A stretch of 64,000 nucleotides of DNA. Origin: Arenicella xantha. Its GTDB lineage: Bacteria; Pseudomonadota; Gammaproteobacteria; Arenicellales; Arenicellaceae. The number at the start of each line of letters is the position of its first letter. Positions within the stretch are counted from its first letter, which is position 1. This document shows positions 16,054-25,766 of the stretch, piece by piece. A program made the translations under genes and the position numbers. The stretch is taken from assembly GCF_003315245.1 (NCBI RefSeq), contig NZ_QNRT01000005.1, positions 248,001-312,000 on the forward strand, given 5' to 3'. A model generated the notes under the pieces. The model saw only the letters and a program-made list of their open reading frames with translations, was not told the DNA's origin and searched no databases.

Positions 16054-17293
16054 ATTCGTCGGATTTTTGTCTAATAAATGATTTCCAGTGCTCGTCGCCT
16101 AGGGCATCAGCAATGGTGAAAATGTCTTTGTCGCCGCGACCAGACATATTGATTAGGATTACCTCGTCTTTGGCCATTTGTTCCGCTTCGAGAATGGCCT
16201 GAGCAAATCCGTGTGAGCTTTCTAAGGCTGGAATCAGGCCCTCGGTGCGCATCGTCAGCTTTAAGGCCTCGGTGACTTGGGCGTCGGTAACGGCTTCGAA
16301 GCGCACTCTATTTTGTTCCCACAGATGCACCAAGACTGGGTTGACCCCAATGTAGTCGAGGCCGGCAGCCACAGAATGCGTGTGCAACATATTGCCATCG
16401 TCGTTTTGTAAGAAATAGGTCTTCATGCCTTGTGCTACGCCGACTGTTGCATCTTTATAGGCTAGGCGTGCTGCGTGATTACCTTTGCCTGGGCCAAAGC
16501 CGCCAGCTTCACAGCCGATTAATTGCGTATCTTGGTCATCCATAAAGCCTTGAAATAATCCGATCGCGTTAGAGCCGCCACCAACACAGGCGAAGATTCG
16601 GTCGGGAAGTTTGCCAGCCGCTTGAATGATTTGCTCGCGGGCTTCTCGACCAATGATCGATTGAAACCAGCTGACCATCTCTGGGAACGGATGCGGGCCG
16701 CATGCAGTGCCAAGCACATAATGGGTATCGTCCATATTGGTGACCCAGTCACGCAAGCATTCGTTGATGGCATCTTTAAGTGTTTGTTGCCCATCCGTGA
16801 CCGCAACCACCTCGGACCCCATGTTTTCCATCCAGAACACATTGGGCCGCTGGCGAGCGACATCTACTGCGCCCATATATATCTTGCTCTTGAAGCCAAA
16901 GCGGGCCGCCATAGTTGCGGTCGCATAGCCATGCTGTCCGGCGCCGGTCTCGGCTATCACACGGGTTTTCCCCATCCGTTTTACTAGCAATCCTTGGCCC
17001 ATCACGTTATTGATTTTGTGCGAACCGGTATGATTCAGGTCTTCGCGCTTTACGTAGATCTGTGCACCACCGAGCTGGTTCGAAAGATTGGCTAAGTGGG
17101 TTACCGGAGTGGGCCGACCAGAGTAGGACTGCATTAGCTCGATGAATTCTTGCCAGAACGTTGGGTCATCTTTGGCTTTACGAAACTCAATTTTGAGTTC
17201 TTCGATTGTGCTATGCAGTATTTCTGGCAAGAACGTGCCGCCATACTCGCCGTAGTAGCCTTCGCGGCCCGCGCTGAAATTAAATAAATCCAT
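16040..17293 (-). CDS. trpB: Tryptophan synthase beta chain
   Basis: The ATG at 17293 yields MDLFNFSAGREGYYGEYGG, the expected start of TrpB at 417 residues; an upstream ATG at 17332 would add 13 atypical residues. The PLP-binding lysine lies in NHTGSHKINNVMGQ and the PLP-phosphate loop in CVGGGSNAIG. It condenses indole with serine. The order trpB-trpA-FAH is tight, with overlap or 2-base spacing. The usual trpF upstream is absent, and no leader peptide or Trp attenuator is obvious in the 150 bases upstream. Confidence 0.97.
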   Translation of the reverse strand: MDLFNFSAGREGYYGEYGGTFLPEILHSTIEELKIEFRKAKDDPTFWQEFIELMQSYSGRPTPVTHLANLSNQLGGAQIYVKREDLNHTGSHKINNVMGQGLLVKRMGKTRVIAETGAGQHGYATATMAARFGFKSKIYMGAVDVARQRPNVFWMENMGSEVVAVTDGQQTLKDAINECLRDWVTNMDDTHYVLGTACGPHPFPEMVSWFQSIIGREAREQIIQAAGKLPDRIFACVGGGSNAIGLFQGFMDDQDTQLIGCEAGGFGPGKGNHAARLAYKDATVGVAQGMKTYFLQNDDGNMLHTHSVAAGLDYIGVNPVLVHLWEQNRVRFEAVTDAQVTEALKLTMRTEGLIPALESSHGFAQAILEAEQMAKDEVILINMSGRGDKDIFTIADALGDEHWKSFIRQKSDEYGPE

Positions 17294-17450
17294 GCTAATG
17301 AGTGACTGGTAGGTAGGCAGGTATCGTATCATCCAGCGTACGGTGAAACCAGTTAAACACTAGTGTTCGCCGCGCATTGTATAATTCAATTTGCCAAGCC
17401 TAATTAGGTTGGTTAGAGCGCTAATATTATCGCACTGGTTAGAAATTCAC

Positions 17451-18254
17451 GTGGACACAATTACCCTTACTAAGATTATTTCAGCATTAATTTATCCTAC
17501 AGGGTTGATGGCGACATCATTTGTCGGGTGGGCGCTTTCGAGGAAGTTGGGTTGGCGGCGGATGGCGCGGGTATTCGGTGTGCTGTGTGTCACGGTCTTT
17601 TTGTTGGCGTCTAATCCGCGTGTCGCGGCATGGCTCGCCTCCAGTTTAGAGCAGCAGTACCCGCAGAATCGGCTCGAAGATATCGCAGAACACGACGCTA
17701 TTATTGTGCTTGGAGGTGGTTTAAGGATCCCGTTGCCACCAGCGCAGCATACGCAGTTGGGGCATGGGAGCGATCGGTTTTGGTATGCTGCTCGTTTGTA
17801 TAAGGCGAATAAGGCGCGCTACATTATTGTAGCTGGAGGTAACGTTTTTGAGCAGCCGGGTATGCATGGCGAGGCGTATTATGCCAAGCAGCTGTTTACA
17901 GAATGGGGCGTGCCTGGCGAGGCTATATTGCTCGAGGATCAGAGTCGCACGACCGCGGAAAATAGTCAGGCTATGAGAACGCTGCTCGACGATCAGAAGG
18001 TTGAATCGGCGTTATTAGTGACCTCGGCTTTACACATGCCGCGTGCGTACGACTTATTTAAACCGCTTGATATTGCGATCACGCCGGCTTCGGCAGATGT
18101 ACTAATTCGTGATGCGCAATGGCCTGGCGTGCTGGATTGGATTCCGTCGGCGTCGGCGCTACAGCTTTCGACTGTGGCGTTACATGAGTACTACGGCGCA
18201 TGGTTTAATCACATTTCAAGCGCGTTAAAGGCTTTGATCGCTAAAGGTTCGTGA
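17451..18254 (+). CDS. DUF218/YdcF-family envelope protein (ElyC/SanA-like)
   Basis: Two N-terminal hydrophobic segments (IISALIYPTGLMATSFVGWAL and VFGVLCVTVFLLAS) precede a DUF218 domain with DAIIVLGGG, a GRYIIVAGGN-like strand, the LEDQSRTTAENSQ signature and TSALHMPRA. This matches E. coli ElyC (YcbC), which protects peptidoglycan assembly and lipid-carrier homeostasis. The GTG at 17451 is chosen because it places the first membrane helix near the N-terminus; a TTG at 17391 is also in frame. No good ribosome-binding site supports either. Its 3' end overlaps the convergent phosphopantetheinyl transferase gene by 46 bases. Confidence 0.8.
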   Translation: MDTITLTKIISALIYPTGLMATSFVGWALSRKLGWRRMARVFGVLCVTVFLLASNPRVAAWLASSLEQQYPQNRLEDIAEHDAIIVLGGGLRIPLPPAQHTQLGHGSDRFWYAARLYKANKARYIIVAGGNVFEQPGMHGEAYYAKQLFTEWGVPGEAILLEDQSRTTAENSQAMRTLLDDQKVESALLVTSALHMPRAYDLFKPLDIAITPASADVLIRDAQWPGVLDWIPSASALQLSTVALHEYYGAWFNHISSALKALIAKGS

Positions 18255-18967
18255 GTCTCGTGTACTACGCTGGCGATTAAGGTATCGCTCAGCGCCAATT
18301 GGTATTGTCGCCATGCGCGATCATCGGGGCCAAAAAATAATAACTCTGGGTGATCTCCGCTGCATAGGTCCTGTTCATTCATTTTAAAGTTGATGCCCTT
18401 GCCAGTGGCTTTGCCAAAGGCTTCTTTGCGGGTCCATATGGCTAAAAATCTGCGCACACAAAATGAACCATTAGAATTCACGTACTCGAGTTCTGGCGCA
18501 GTAAAGCGGCTTTGTGCAATGGCTTGAAAGTTGTTGCGACGATTGGTGTTCTCGATGTCGATGCCTACCGCGTGTTGTCGACTAAAGGCGAAGACGCCGT
18601 GCCGGCGTTTGATGTCTCGCGTATCGGTAAAGTTAAAATGCAGGTCGTTGTGTCGATTACTTAGGTACGGTTTGTTGAGGCGGGTATAGCTTAATTGTAC
18701 CGCGTGGGCTTCGATGCCAGTATACGCGCCAAGTAAGGTCAATAAATAGTAGCGCCCAGCAAGGTAGGCATGTTGTGCATCAGCGCCTTGGCGGCGCAAA
18801 TATCGATCACGTTGAATGTCGCTTAACAGCGTCTTGGCCGCCGTTTGCTGCGCCTCGGTTAACTCGAGCGGTAGCCACCATACGTGTAACTCCCCGAGGT
18901 CGAGTGTCGGCATCGATACCAATGACGCCGTTTGCCAAGCTGGGGTAAAGCCGATTGATTCTGTCAT
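18209..18967 (-). CDS. 4'-phosphopantetheinyl transferase (Sfp/AcpT superfamily)
   Basis: The 252-residue length and the motifs HAVGIDIEN and WTRKEAFGKATGKG (Mg2+-binding Asp/Glu and CoA-contact residues) are diagnostic of the Sfp-type transferases that move phosphopantetheine from CoA to carrier proteins. It is encoded alone, with no NRPS or PKS nearby, so it may be the general or a fatty-acid/AcpT-like enzyme. It is convergent with, and overlaps, the ElyC-like gene. Confidence 0.88.
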   Translation of the reverse strand: MTESIGFTPAWQTASLVSMPTLDLGELHVWWLPLELTEAQQTAAKTLLSDIQRDRYLRRQGADAQHAYLAGRYYLLTLLGAYTGIEAHAVQLSYTRLNKPYLSNRHNDLHFNFTDTRDIKRRHGVFAFSRQHAVGIDIENTNRRNNFQAIAQSRFTAPELEYVNSNGSFCVRRFLAIWTRKEAFGKATGKGINFKMNEQDLCSGDHPELLFFGPDDRAWRQYQLALSDTLIASVVHETHEPLAIKAFNALEM

Positions 18968-19144
18968 TAGGTGAAAATCTATAAGTTTTCTAGCAAGAAA
19001 ACGCTGCTATGGTGGGTCTTGTACATTGATCTGATCGAAGCGGTGTAAACTAAGCTTAGATCAACACTAAGATAAGCTTCGAGCTTACGTCACGTCAAAC
19101 CGATATGACTAACCATTAACTACGTAGTTCAACCAGATACTAAT

Positions 19145-19840
19145 ATGAATAGCAAACTTATCCTAGCGGCCATCGTGGTGGCCCTAATTGGAGCGTTTTT
19201 TGCGTTTGACTTAGGCCAGTACTTTTCGCTGGCTAATTTAAAAGAACAACAAGAGGCACTGAATGCTTATTTCCAGCAACATAAGCTGTTAGTGATCGTG
19301 GTGTTTTTTATCGGTTATGTCGCTGTTGCCGGTTTGGGATTGCCTGCCGCGGCCATTATGACCCTGGCTGCCGGTGCGATATTTGGTTTTTGGACCGGCC
19401 TTATTTTGGTGTCCTTTGCTAGCACCATTGGTGCAACTATCGCATTTTTATTGACTCGGTATTTATTCCACGATGCGGTTGAGGCTAAATTCGGTGATAA
19501 GCTAAAGAAGCTCAATCAAGGTATTGAGCGCGAAGGTGCGATGTATATCTTCAGTATTCGACTAGTGCCGTTTATTCCGTTTTTTGTGATCAATTCGGTA
19601 ATGGGTCTGACTAGTCTAAAGACAGTTACATTCTACTGGGCTAGCCAGTTAGGAATGCTGTTGGGTACCGCTGTGTATGTGAATGCAGGAACCCAATTAG
19701 CGACTATTGAAACCATGGGCGATATTGTGGATATTCGCATCGTTCTGTCGTTCTTGTTGTTGGCTGTATTCCCGTTTATTGCTAAAAAATTACTGACCTT
19801 AGTTAAAGGTAAAGACGCACTTCCTGGAGAGAATCAATAA
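19145..19840 (+). CDS. TVP38/TMEM64-family (VTT domain) membrane protein
   Basis: A 231-residue polytopic membrane protein of the VTT/DedA superfamily. It has the characteristic re-entrant loop features: GLGLPAAAIMTLAAGAIFGFWTGLILVSFASTIGATIAFLLTRY and, after a central loop, FSIRLVPFIPFFVINSVMGLT. DedA relatives are proton-dependent lipid flippases. Its stop is 1 base before the flavin disulfide reductase start, and a DUF547 gene follows; this trio recurs together by my recollection. Lipid or substrate transport is inferred from superfamily. Confidence 0.85.
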   Translation: MNSKLILAAIVVALIGAFFAFDLGQYFSLANLKEQQEALNAYFQQHKLLVIVVFFIGYVAVAGLGLPAAAIMTLAAGAIFGFWTGLILVSFASTIGATIAFLLTRYLFHDAVEAKFGDKLKKLNQGIEREGAMYIFSIRLVPFIPFFVINSVMGLTSLKTVTFYWASQLGMLLGTAVYVNAGTQLATIETMGDIVDIRIVLSFLLLAVFPFIAKKLLTLVKGKDALPGENQ

Positions 19841-19841
19841 T

Positions 19842-21278
19842 ATGGCTAAGTATGATGCAAATTTAGTGGTAATCGGTGCTGGTTCCGGTGGCTTAGTCAG
19901 CGCTTACATCGCGGCCGCAGTGAAGGCTAAGGTGTTCTTGGTTGAGCGACACAAAATGGGTGGTGATTGTTTAAATACCGGCTGTGTTCCAAGTAAAGCG
20001 ATACTGCGTTCTGCCAAAGTCGCAAGCATGATGCGACGTGCCGAGGAGTTTGGCTTAGAGTCGGTTGAGGTCAAGCCTATATTTAAGCGCGTAATGCAGC
20101 GTGTGCACAATGTAATCGCCGAAATTGAACCGCATGATTCAGTCGAGCGCTACACTGAGTTGGGGGTTGATTGTGTGTCTGGCGAAGCTGAGATTGTGGA
20201 TCCTCATACGGTTAAAGTCGGGGATCGTACGATCACCACAAAAAGTATTGTGATTGCAGCTGGCGCTAGCCCGTTTGTGCCGCCAATACCGGGGATCGAT
20301 CAAATAGACTATTTAACGTCCGACAACGTTTGGCAGCTGGAAGACTTACCTAAGCGACTGGTAGTGTTGGGCGGTGGGCCAATTGGCTGTGAGTTAAGTC
20401 AGGCTTTCGCTAAGTTAGGGTCAGAAGTCACCATTGTTGAAATGGCCGACCAATTAATGGGGCGTGAAGATCCTGATGTCGTTGAGATCATTGAGAAGAA
20501 TTTTGGTGCAGACGGCATTCAGGTGCTAACCAAGCACAAGGCGGTTCGTTTTAGTCACGAAGGCGAGAAGGTGTTGCATTGCGAGTCCGATGATGGCCCC
20601 GTTGATATACCGTTTGATCAGGTGTTGGTGGCAGTCGGGCGTAAAGCTAATACTGCCGGAATGAATCTCGAGAAGCTTGGTATCAAGCTTAATAAGAACG
20701 GCACAATTGAGACGGATGAATACCTGCGAACTGCGGTTCCCAATATTTTTGCGTGCGGAGACATTGCCGGCCCGTATCAATTTACGCATACGGCATCGCA
20801 CCAGGCTTGGTATGTAGCGGTTAACGCACTTTTTGGTTTTGTTAAAAAGTTCAAGGTAGATTATCGGGTCATTCCTTGGGCGACGTTTACCGCGCCTGAA
20901 GTGGCTCGCGTTGGACTGAGTGAAGGCGACGCCAAAAAACAAAATATTGCGTACGAAGTGACTCGCTACGGTATTGATGATCTCGATCGCGCGATCGCTG
21001 ATGGTGAAGCGCATGGCTTTGTGAAAATAATTACGCCGAAAGGTAAAGATAAAATTCTTGGCGTGACTATTGTTGGACCACATGCCGGCGAGTTAATCGC
21101 AGAGTACGTGTTGGCAATGAAGCACAACTTAGGTTTGAATAAAATTCTCGGTACAATTCACTTGTATCCGAGCTTTTCTGAGGCGAATAAATACGTTGCT
21201 GGCAACTGGAAGCGTGCCCATCAGCCACACACCCTTTTAAAATGGGTAGAAAAGTTTCATAATTGGCGCAGGCGATAA
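19842..21278 (+). CDS. FAD-dependent pyridine nucleotide-disulfide oxidoreductase (MerA/E3-like)
   Basis: A 478-residue class I flavin disulfide reductase. FAD-binding VIGAGSGGLVSAYIAA, the redox-active GGDCLNTGCVPSKA (two Cys four residues apart), NAD(P)-binding VVLGGGPIGCELSQAFAKLG, and the second FAD site FACGDIAGPYQFTHTASHQAW are all present. In lipoamide dehydrogenase a catalytic His precedes Pro in HPTxxE; here the motif is HLYPSFSEANK, with Tyr at that position, so it is not a canonical E3. The N-terminal heavy-metal domain and C-terminal Cys pair of true mercuric reductase are absent. Translation is coupled to the VTT gene (SD GGAGAG lies within its 3' end). Substrate unknown. Confidence 0.85.
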   Translation: MAKYDANLVVIGAGSGGLVSAYIAAAVKAKVFLVERHKMGGDCLNTGCVPSKAILRSAKVASMMRRAEEFGLESVEVKPIFKRVMQRVHNVIAEIEPHDSVERYTELGVDCVSGEAEIVDPHTVKVGDRTITTKSIVIAAGASPFVPPIPGIDQIDYLTSDNVWQLEDLPKRLVVLGGGPIGCELSQAFAKLGSEVTIVEMADQLMGREDPDVVEIIEKNFGADGIQVLTKHKAVRFSHEGEKVLHCESDDGPVDIPFDQVLVAVGRKANTAGMNLEKLGIKLNKNGTIETDEYLRTAVPNIFACGDIAGPYQFTHTASHQAWYVAVNALFGFVKKFKVDYRVIPWATFTAPEVARVGLSEGDAKKQNIAYEVTRYGIDDLDRAIADGEAHGFVKIITPKGKDKILGVTIVGPHAGELIAEYVLAMKHNLGLNKILGTIHLYPSFSEANKYVAGNWKRAHQPHTLLKWVEKFHNWRRR

Positions 21279-21428
21279 AAGCAAACGACTGTTGACGGTT
21301 TGTCAGACAGCGAAATACGGTCAAGATATTGATTCGTTTGCTAATTAGAATAAGAACCATGCCCAGCTGGTTGTCGGTGCCACAATGGCCCGCGATGACA
21401 GCGCTAACGGAGTAAGAGGTATACATCT

Positions 21429-22313
21429 ATGTTTTACCGGGTTGAGACGTCGCGAAGCAAAGGCGCGACCGCAAGAGAACGTCGTACATTGGCTGGCGTG
21501 ATAGCGATGTTTGCACTGTGTGCAAGCGCAATACTGAATGCCGCGCCAGGTCCCGCAAGTATTAGTATCGAGTTTTGGGATGACTACGAAGAAGAAAGTC
21601 TGATGAATATAAACCATCAGCCTTGGCAAGCCATTCTCGATAAATATTTGGATGATGAACATCCGAGTGGGATTAATCGATTTGACTATGCTGGGGTATC
21701 CGAAGTTGATTCGCAACGCTTAAGTGACTACCTTGATTATTTACAAAAAATGGAGCCGCGCCAGCTAAGTAAGCCAGAGCAAATGGCTTATTGGATCAAC
21801 CTATATAATGCCAAGACCGTTGATTTGGTGGTTAAGGCGTATCTCGATGGCGATGATGTTAGTAGCATCCGACAAATACGTTCAGGCGTGTTTACGCCGG
21901 GTCCCTGGGAGCGTAAAGGTTTGGAAATTGCGACTCAAGAGTTAAGTTTAGACGATATTGAACACGGAATTTTGCGCCCTCATTGGCGCGATCACCGAAT
22001 TCATTTTGTGCTTAATTGTGCCAGCTTAGGTTGCCCAAATTTACTTAAAACCGCATTCACAGGGCAGAATAACGAGGCGCTATTGAATGGTGCGGAGCAG
22101 GCATTTATGCAGCATCCACGTGCTGCGCGTATTGATGCCGGTGAGCTAGTGTTATCGTCACTGTTTGATTGGTATGGAACCGATTTTGCCTCCTCCGAAG
22201 ATGAGTTATGGGAGTACCTACGTAAGCATGTTAATCCTCAAGTGAGCTCCGCAATCGGCATGCTTAACGAGCCAGTCTTTGAGTACGATTGGTCATTAAA
22301 TAAGCCTGAATAG
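21429..22313 (+). CDS. DUF547-domain protein with N-terminal signal or anchor
   Basis: A 294-residue protein with a hydrophobic segment near residues 21-40 (TLAGVIAMFALCASAILNAA) after a charged start, read as a signal peptide or anchor. The DUF547 domain contains QMAYWINLYNAKTVDLVV, HGILRPHWRD and the conserved cysteine motif HFVLNCASLGCPNL. The fold resembles papain-like or transglutaminase-like proteins in proposals, but no activity is established. It follows the VTT and flavin reductase genes in the same direction after 150 bases. The paired conserved cysteines next to a disulfide reductase suggest redox or thiol chemistry; this is inference. Confidence 0.8.
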   Translation: MFYRVETSRSKGATARERRTLAGVIAMFALCASAILNAAPGPASISIEFWDDYEEESLMNINHQPWQAILDKYLDDEHPSGINRFDYAGVSEVDSQRLSDYLDYLQKMEPRQLSKPEQMAYWINLYNAKTVDLVVKAYLDGDDVSSIRQIRSGVFTPGPWERKGLEIATQELSLDDIEHGILRPHWRDHRIHFVLNCASLGCPNLLKTAFTGQNNEALLNGAEQAFMQHPRAARIDAGELVLSSLFDWYGTDFASSEDELWEYLRKHVNPQVSSAIGMLNEPVFEYDWSLNKPE

Positions 22314-22391
22314 GCGGTGTTTCCATTGTTGGTCTCATCACGTGCTCGATGTAAATGCGACTATGTCCTTGCATAGCACCTCGGTAGCGTG

Positions 22392-22955
22392 ATGTCAGGC
22401 TCTACAGAACATGATCCGATTCAACTTGCCGCTGCCATTATGCGTGATGGTGGCGTGGTTGCGTATCCGACTGAATACTGTTTTGGCTTGGGCTGCGACC
22501 CGCGTAATCAAGCTGCAGTAATGCGTCTACTGGCAATAAAACATCGACAGCCAGAGCAAGGAGTTATCTTGATTGCGGCGAACACTCAGCAGGTAGAGTG
22601 CTATGCTGATTTAGATGCATTAATTAGCAAGCAGCAGATTTTAGACTCTTGGCCAGGCCCGAATACTTGGTTATTGCCAGCTAGGTCAAGCGTGCCGAAC
22701 TGGGTCAAGGGCCGACACACTTCAATTGCTATGCGTATTCCAGGTCACGATTTAAGTCTAAAACTGTGCCAAGAATTCGGTTTTCCAATTGTTTCGACAA
22801 GTGCTAATCGACACGGTTCTCCTGCATTATTAAGCGCAGATGCGGTATTGCACGAATTGGGGGCCGAACTAGACTACATAATTGACGCACCAGTTGGTGG
22901 TGCAACGGCTGCATCGACAATTCGGGATGCCATCAGTGGCCAAATCCTGCGATAA
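22392..22955 (+). CDS. tsaC: Threonylcarbamoyl-AMP synthase (YrdC/Sua5 family)
   Basis: A 187-residue YrdC-fold protein of the short TsaC type, which makes threonylcarbamoyl-AMP for tRNA t6A37. Visible are GGVVAYPTEYCFGLGCDP (substrate P-loop-like KR/GxV...PT), RLLAIKHRQPEQGVILI and SIAMRIPGH...PIVSTSAN. A GTG directly precedes the chosen ATG. It opens a run of tsaC-hemF-waaA on the same strand. Confidence 0.93.
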   Translation: MSGSTEHDPIQLAAAIMRDGGVVAYPTEYCFGLGCDPRNQAAVMRLLAIKHRQPEQGVILIAANTQQVECYADLDALISKQQILDSWPGPNTWLLPARSSVPNWVKGRHTSIAMRIPGHDLSLKLCQEFGFPIVSTSANRHGSPALLSADAVLHELGAELDYIIDAPVGGATAASTIRDAISGQILR

Positions 22956-22993
22956 TCAGGTCTTTCTAACCCCCACTTTACCGAATCGATATT

Positions 22994-23893
22994 ATGCGAG
23001 ATCAAGTCGCAAACTACCTACGATCATTGCAGGATTCTATTTGTTCTGGATTGAGTCAGCTTGATGGACAAGTATTTGAGGAAGATGCATGGACCCATAC
23101 CAGCGGTGCTGGTGGTGGTCGCACGCGCGTTTTGTCCAATGGGAATGTGATCGAAAAAGGTGGGGTACTGTTTTCACATGTGCATGGAGACAAATTGCCG
23201 GCTAGTGCCACGCAAAAACGTCCGGAGCTGGCTGGTAAGCGCTTTGAGGCGATGGGGGTTTCATTAGTGATTCATCCGCGTAACCCGTTTGCACCAACGT
23301 CGCATATGAATGTGCGTTTCTTTATTGCTGGCGCCGATACGGATAATCCGATCTGGTGGTTTGGCGGTGGCTTTGACTTAACGCCCTATTATGGTTTTAG
23401 CGAGGACGCCGTGCACTGGCACAAAACGGCTAAGCAAGCCTGTGAAATGCTTAGTGATGAACGCTACGCGGAATATAAAAAGTGGTGCGATGACTATTTT
23501 TATCTTCCACACCGGCAGGAACAACGAGGGGTCGGCGGATTGTTCTTTGATGATTTAAATGCGCCCGACTTCGATACCTGTTTTAGCTTCATGCAGAGTG
23601 TGGGGGACCATTATTTACCAGCGTATCTGCCGATTCTCGAAAAACGTCATAATACACCGTATGAAGATCGTCATCGCGATTGGCAGTTGCTGCGTCGCGG
23701 ACGCTATGTTGAATTTAATTTGGTGTACGACCGCGGAACGCTATTTGGCTTGCAGTCTGGCGGACGCACGGAGTCTATCTTAATGTCGATGCCGCCAATG
23801 GTGGCTTGGGCTTATCAAGCGCAGCCTCAAGAGGGCAGTGCTGAACACGCGTTATTGCAAGATTTCTTGGTTGCTAAGGATTGGTTGGGATGA
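22994..23893 (+). CDS. hemF: Aerobic coproporphyrinogen-III oxidase
   Basis: The protein is 299 residues, the usual HemF length. Conserved blocks include [34 protein letters not shown], the central [10 protein letters not shown] and [12 protein letters not shown], and [31 protein letters not shown]. It converts coproporphyrinogen III to protoporphyrinogen IX using O2, implying at least facultatively aerobic life. It ends with an ATGA overlap into waaA. Confidence 0.97.
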   Translation: MRDQVANYLRSLQDSICSGLSQLDGQVFEEDAWTHTSGAGGGRTRVLSNGNVIEKGGVLFSHVHGDKLPASATQKRPELAGKRFEAMGVSLVIHPRNPFAPTSHMNVRFFIAGADTDNPIWWFGGGFDLTPYYGFSEDAVHWHKTAKQACEMLSDERYAEYKKWCDDYFYLPHRQEQRGVGGLFFDDLNAPDFDTCFSFMQSVGDHYLPAYLPILEKRHNTPYEDRHRDWQLLRRGRYVEFNLVYDRGTLFGLQSGGRTESILMSMPPMVAWAYQAQPQEGSAEHALLQDFLVAKDWLG

Positions 23894-25161
23894 TTTGGCT
23901 GTATCGGCTCGCGTTGAACCTGGCTATTCCGTTTGGATTGATTGGTTTAGCAGTTAGAGGGTTTAAAAATTCGGCATATTGGTCACGCTGGCCTGAGCGA
24001 TTTGGCTTTGCAAATTCCGAGGTGCTCGATGGCGCACCGTTTGATCTCTGGCTCCATGCGGTCTCGGTCGGCGAAGCGCGGGCCGCGGCGCCGCTAGTTA
24101 AGCGTTTGCTACAAGACCAGCCAGATATCAATATTTTGGTGACCACGACTACGCCTACGGGATCTGCAATGGTGCGCATGATGTTGCAAGACAAGGTGTC
24201 TCATTGCTACTTTCCATACGATCTAGCTTGGGCGATGCGCCGCTTTGTTAGATTGGTATCAGCTCGCACAGTGCTGATCATGGAGACCGAGATTTGGCCG
24301 AATATGATTGGCGCGGTGCGGCGCAGCGGTGCGAAGTTGATTTATACGAACGTGCGATTATCGGAACGTTCTTATCGCGGATATGCTCGATTTTCCAATT
24401 GGGTTGCTGCGACGCTGGCTCAGATTGATCATTTTGCTGTTCAAGGCCCGCTTGATAGAAAGCACTTAGAATTGCTTGGCGTGCCAAGTGACAAAATTTC
24501 GGAGACTGGCAGTATTAAGTTCGATATTAATGTGCCGCCTAGCTTGTTCGAATCCGCTGAAGTGATGCGGCGCCAACTTGGTCAAGACCGGCTCATCTGG
24601 ATCGCCGGTAGCACACGCGAAGGCGAAGAAGGTAAAGTGCTTGCGGTGTACAAGCGCTTGAAGCAGTCGTTTCCATCGCTGTTATTGATACTGGTTCCGC
24701 GTCATCCGGAGCGATTCGATTATATGGCGCGCAAAGTTCAACGGCGCGGCCTTGTCTGTGTGCGTCGTACGGATGGTCCGGTTGAGTTAACGTCGGACGT
24801 TGACGTCTATCTAGGCGATACCATGGGCGAGTTATCGCTGCTGTATGCTAGCTCCGACGTCGCTTTTGTCGGCGGTAGTCTAGAACCACTTGGTGGGCAG
24901 AATATATTAGAGCCATGCGCCCTGGGTATCCCGGTGGTGTTTGGACCGCATATGTTTAATTTTCCAGATATTAGTCGTTGGACGATTAAAGAAGGTGCTG
25001 GGCGCATGGTGCAAGATGAGCTCGAGTTGGAGGCTGTCGTTGCCGAGTTGTTATCCAATCCAACCATGCGCGATGACATGGGGCGCCGAGGTCGAGCGTT
25101 TATTGCGGCGCATCGAGGTGCGCTAGAGAAGAATTACCAGTTGATAAAAAGTCTAACGTAA
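23890..25161 (+). CDS. waaA: 3-deoxy-D-manno-octulosonic acid (Kdo) transferase
   Basis: The ATG at 23890 overlaps the hemF stop (ATGA). The 423-residue product has an N-terminal membrane-anchoring helix ([21 protein letters not shown]) and GT-B motifs of WaaA/Kdt[31 protein letters not shown]-like [23 protein letters not shown], and [17 protein letters not shown]. It adds Kdo to lipid IVA. With WaaG-WaaP and the LPS kinase at the window start, this shows a conventional LPS core. Confidence 0.96.
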   Translation: MIWLYRLALNLAIPFGLIGLAVRGFKNSAYWSRWPERFGFANSEVLDGAPFDLWLHAVSVGEARAAAPLVKRLLQDQPDINILVTTTTPTGSAMVRMMLQDKVSHCYFPYDLAWAMRRFVRLVSARTVLIMETEIWPNMIGAVRRSGAKLIYTNVRLSERSYRGYARFSNWVAATLAQIDHFAVQGPLDRKHLELLGVPSDKISETGSIKFDINVPPSLFESAEVMRRQLGQDRLIWIAGSTREGEEGKVLAVYKRLKQSFPSLLLILVPRHPERFDYMARKVQRRGLVCVRRTDGPVELTSDVDVYLGDTMGELSLLYASSDVAFVGGSLEPLGGQNILEPCALGIPVVFGPHMFNFPDISRWTIKEGAGRMVQDELELEAVVAELLSNPTMRDDMGRRGRAFIAAHRGALEKNYQLIKSLT

Positions 25162-25289
25162 ACAATCGGTTATGGTTTCTGTCGTGTTTCTGTCATAGGT
25201 CAATAAAGCGACAGGCGGTATAGTGTCGTCGTCAAGTCTCGCTCGGACTGCTGAAATGGCATCTCCATTAACCAGTCGAGGTAACAACC

Positions 25290-25754
25290 ATGACACATTT
25301 AACTTCCGATTCAGCTTTCAACAATGACAATAACGACAACCTGTTCTCTAGCACTATGAAATCAATTGGCGAACTACTTGGCTATGACCTTCATACCTCT
25401 CGAGTCGTGTTTGAACACGAAGGTAACGAGGTGGTGCTGGTGCACAATATGCTGTCTGGTATTCGTCGAGTCTATATAAATGGCGACGAGGTGTTTGATC
25501 ACTTTTCACCAATCTCTACTTTTGCTTCAAATACCGAAATTGTGTGCAATGGCGTGCATTATCGAATTGTCACACGCGTGCTAAATCTGGCGACTATGTC
25601 ACAAGACGTGACGCTGATTGCTAACGGCGTTGTAGCTGGCCGGACTACCGCCCCAGTCTATGGCGCGCTACGTGGTCGCCATTTTGTTCATGCACTGTTT
25701 GGGCTATTGGTAGTTGGGTTTTCGTTCGGTTTTGCCGTGTCGTGGATTCTGTAA
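25290..25754 (+). CDS. Hypothetical tail-anchored protein
   Basis: I do not recognise this 154-residue protein. The first ~125 residues look soluble, with a low-complexity Asn/Asp start (NNDNNDN) and a beta-rich middle; the last ~23 residues (ALFGLLVVGFSFGFAVSWIL) form one hydrophobic helix at the very C-terminus. GAGG at 25278-25281 is a plausible ribosome-binding site. The next gene, 12 bases away, also ends in one hydrophobic helix, so the two probably form a membrane-bound pair. Confidence 0.65.
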   Translation: MTHLTSDSAFNNDNNDNLFSSTMKSIGELLGYDLHTSRVVFEHEGNEVVLVHNMLSGIRRVYINGDEVFDHFSPISTFASNTEIVCNGVHYRIVTRVLNLATMSQDVTLIANGVVAGRTTAPVYGALRGRHFVHALFGLLVVGFSFGFAVSWIL

Positions 25755-25766
25755 GTCGCATCATAA

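Noticed and set aside
20526-21083. 185-residue frame opposite the flavin disulfide reductase gene
   Set aside because: The forward strand has complete FAD/NAD motifs; the reverse frame has no recognisable domain and is a coding shadow.
19842-21278. Calling the flavoenzyme mercuric reductase or lipoamide dehydrogenase
   Set aside because: It lacks the MerA C-terminal Cys pair and heavy-metal domain, and has Tyr where lipoamide dehydrogenase has its catalytic His.
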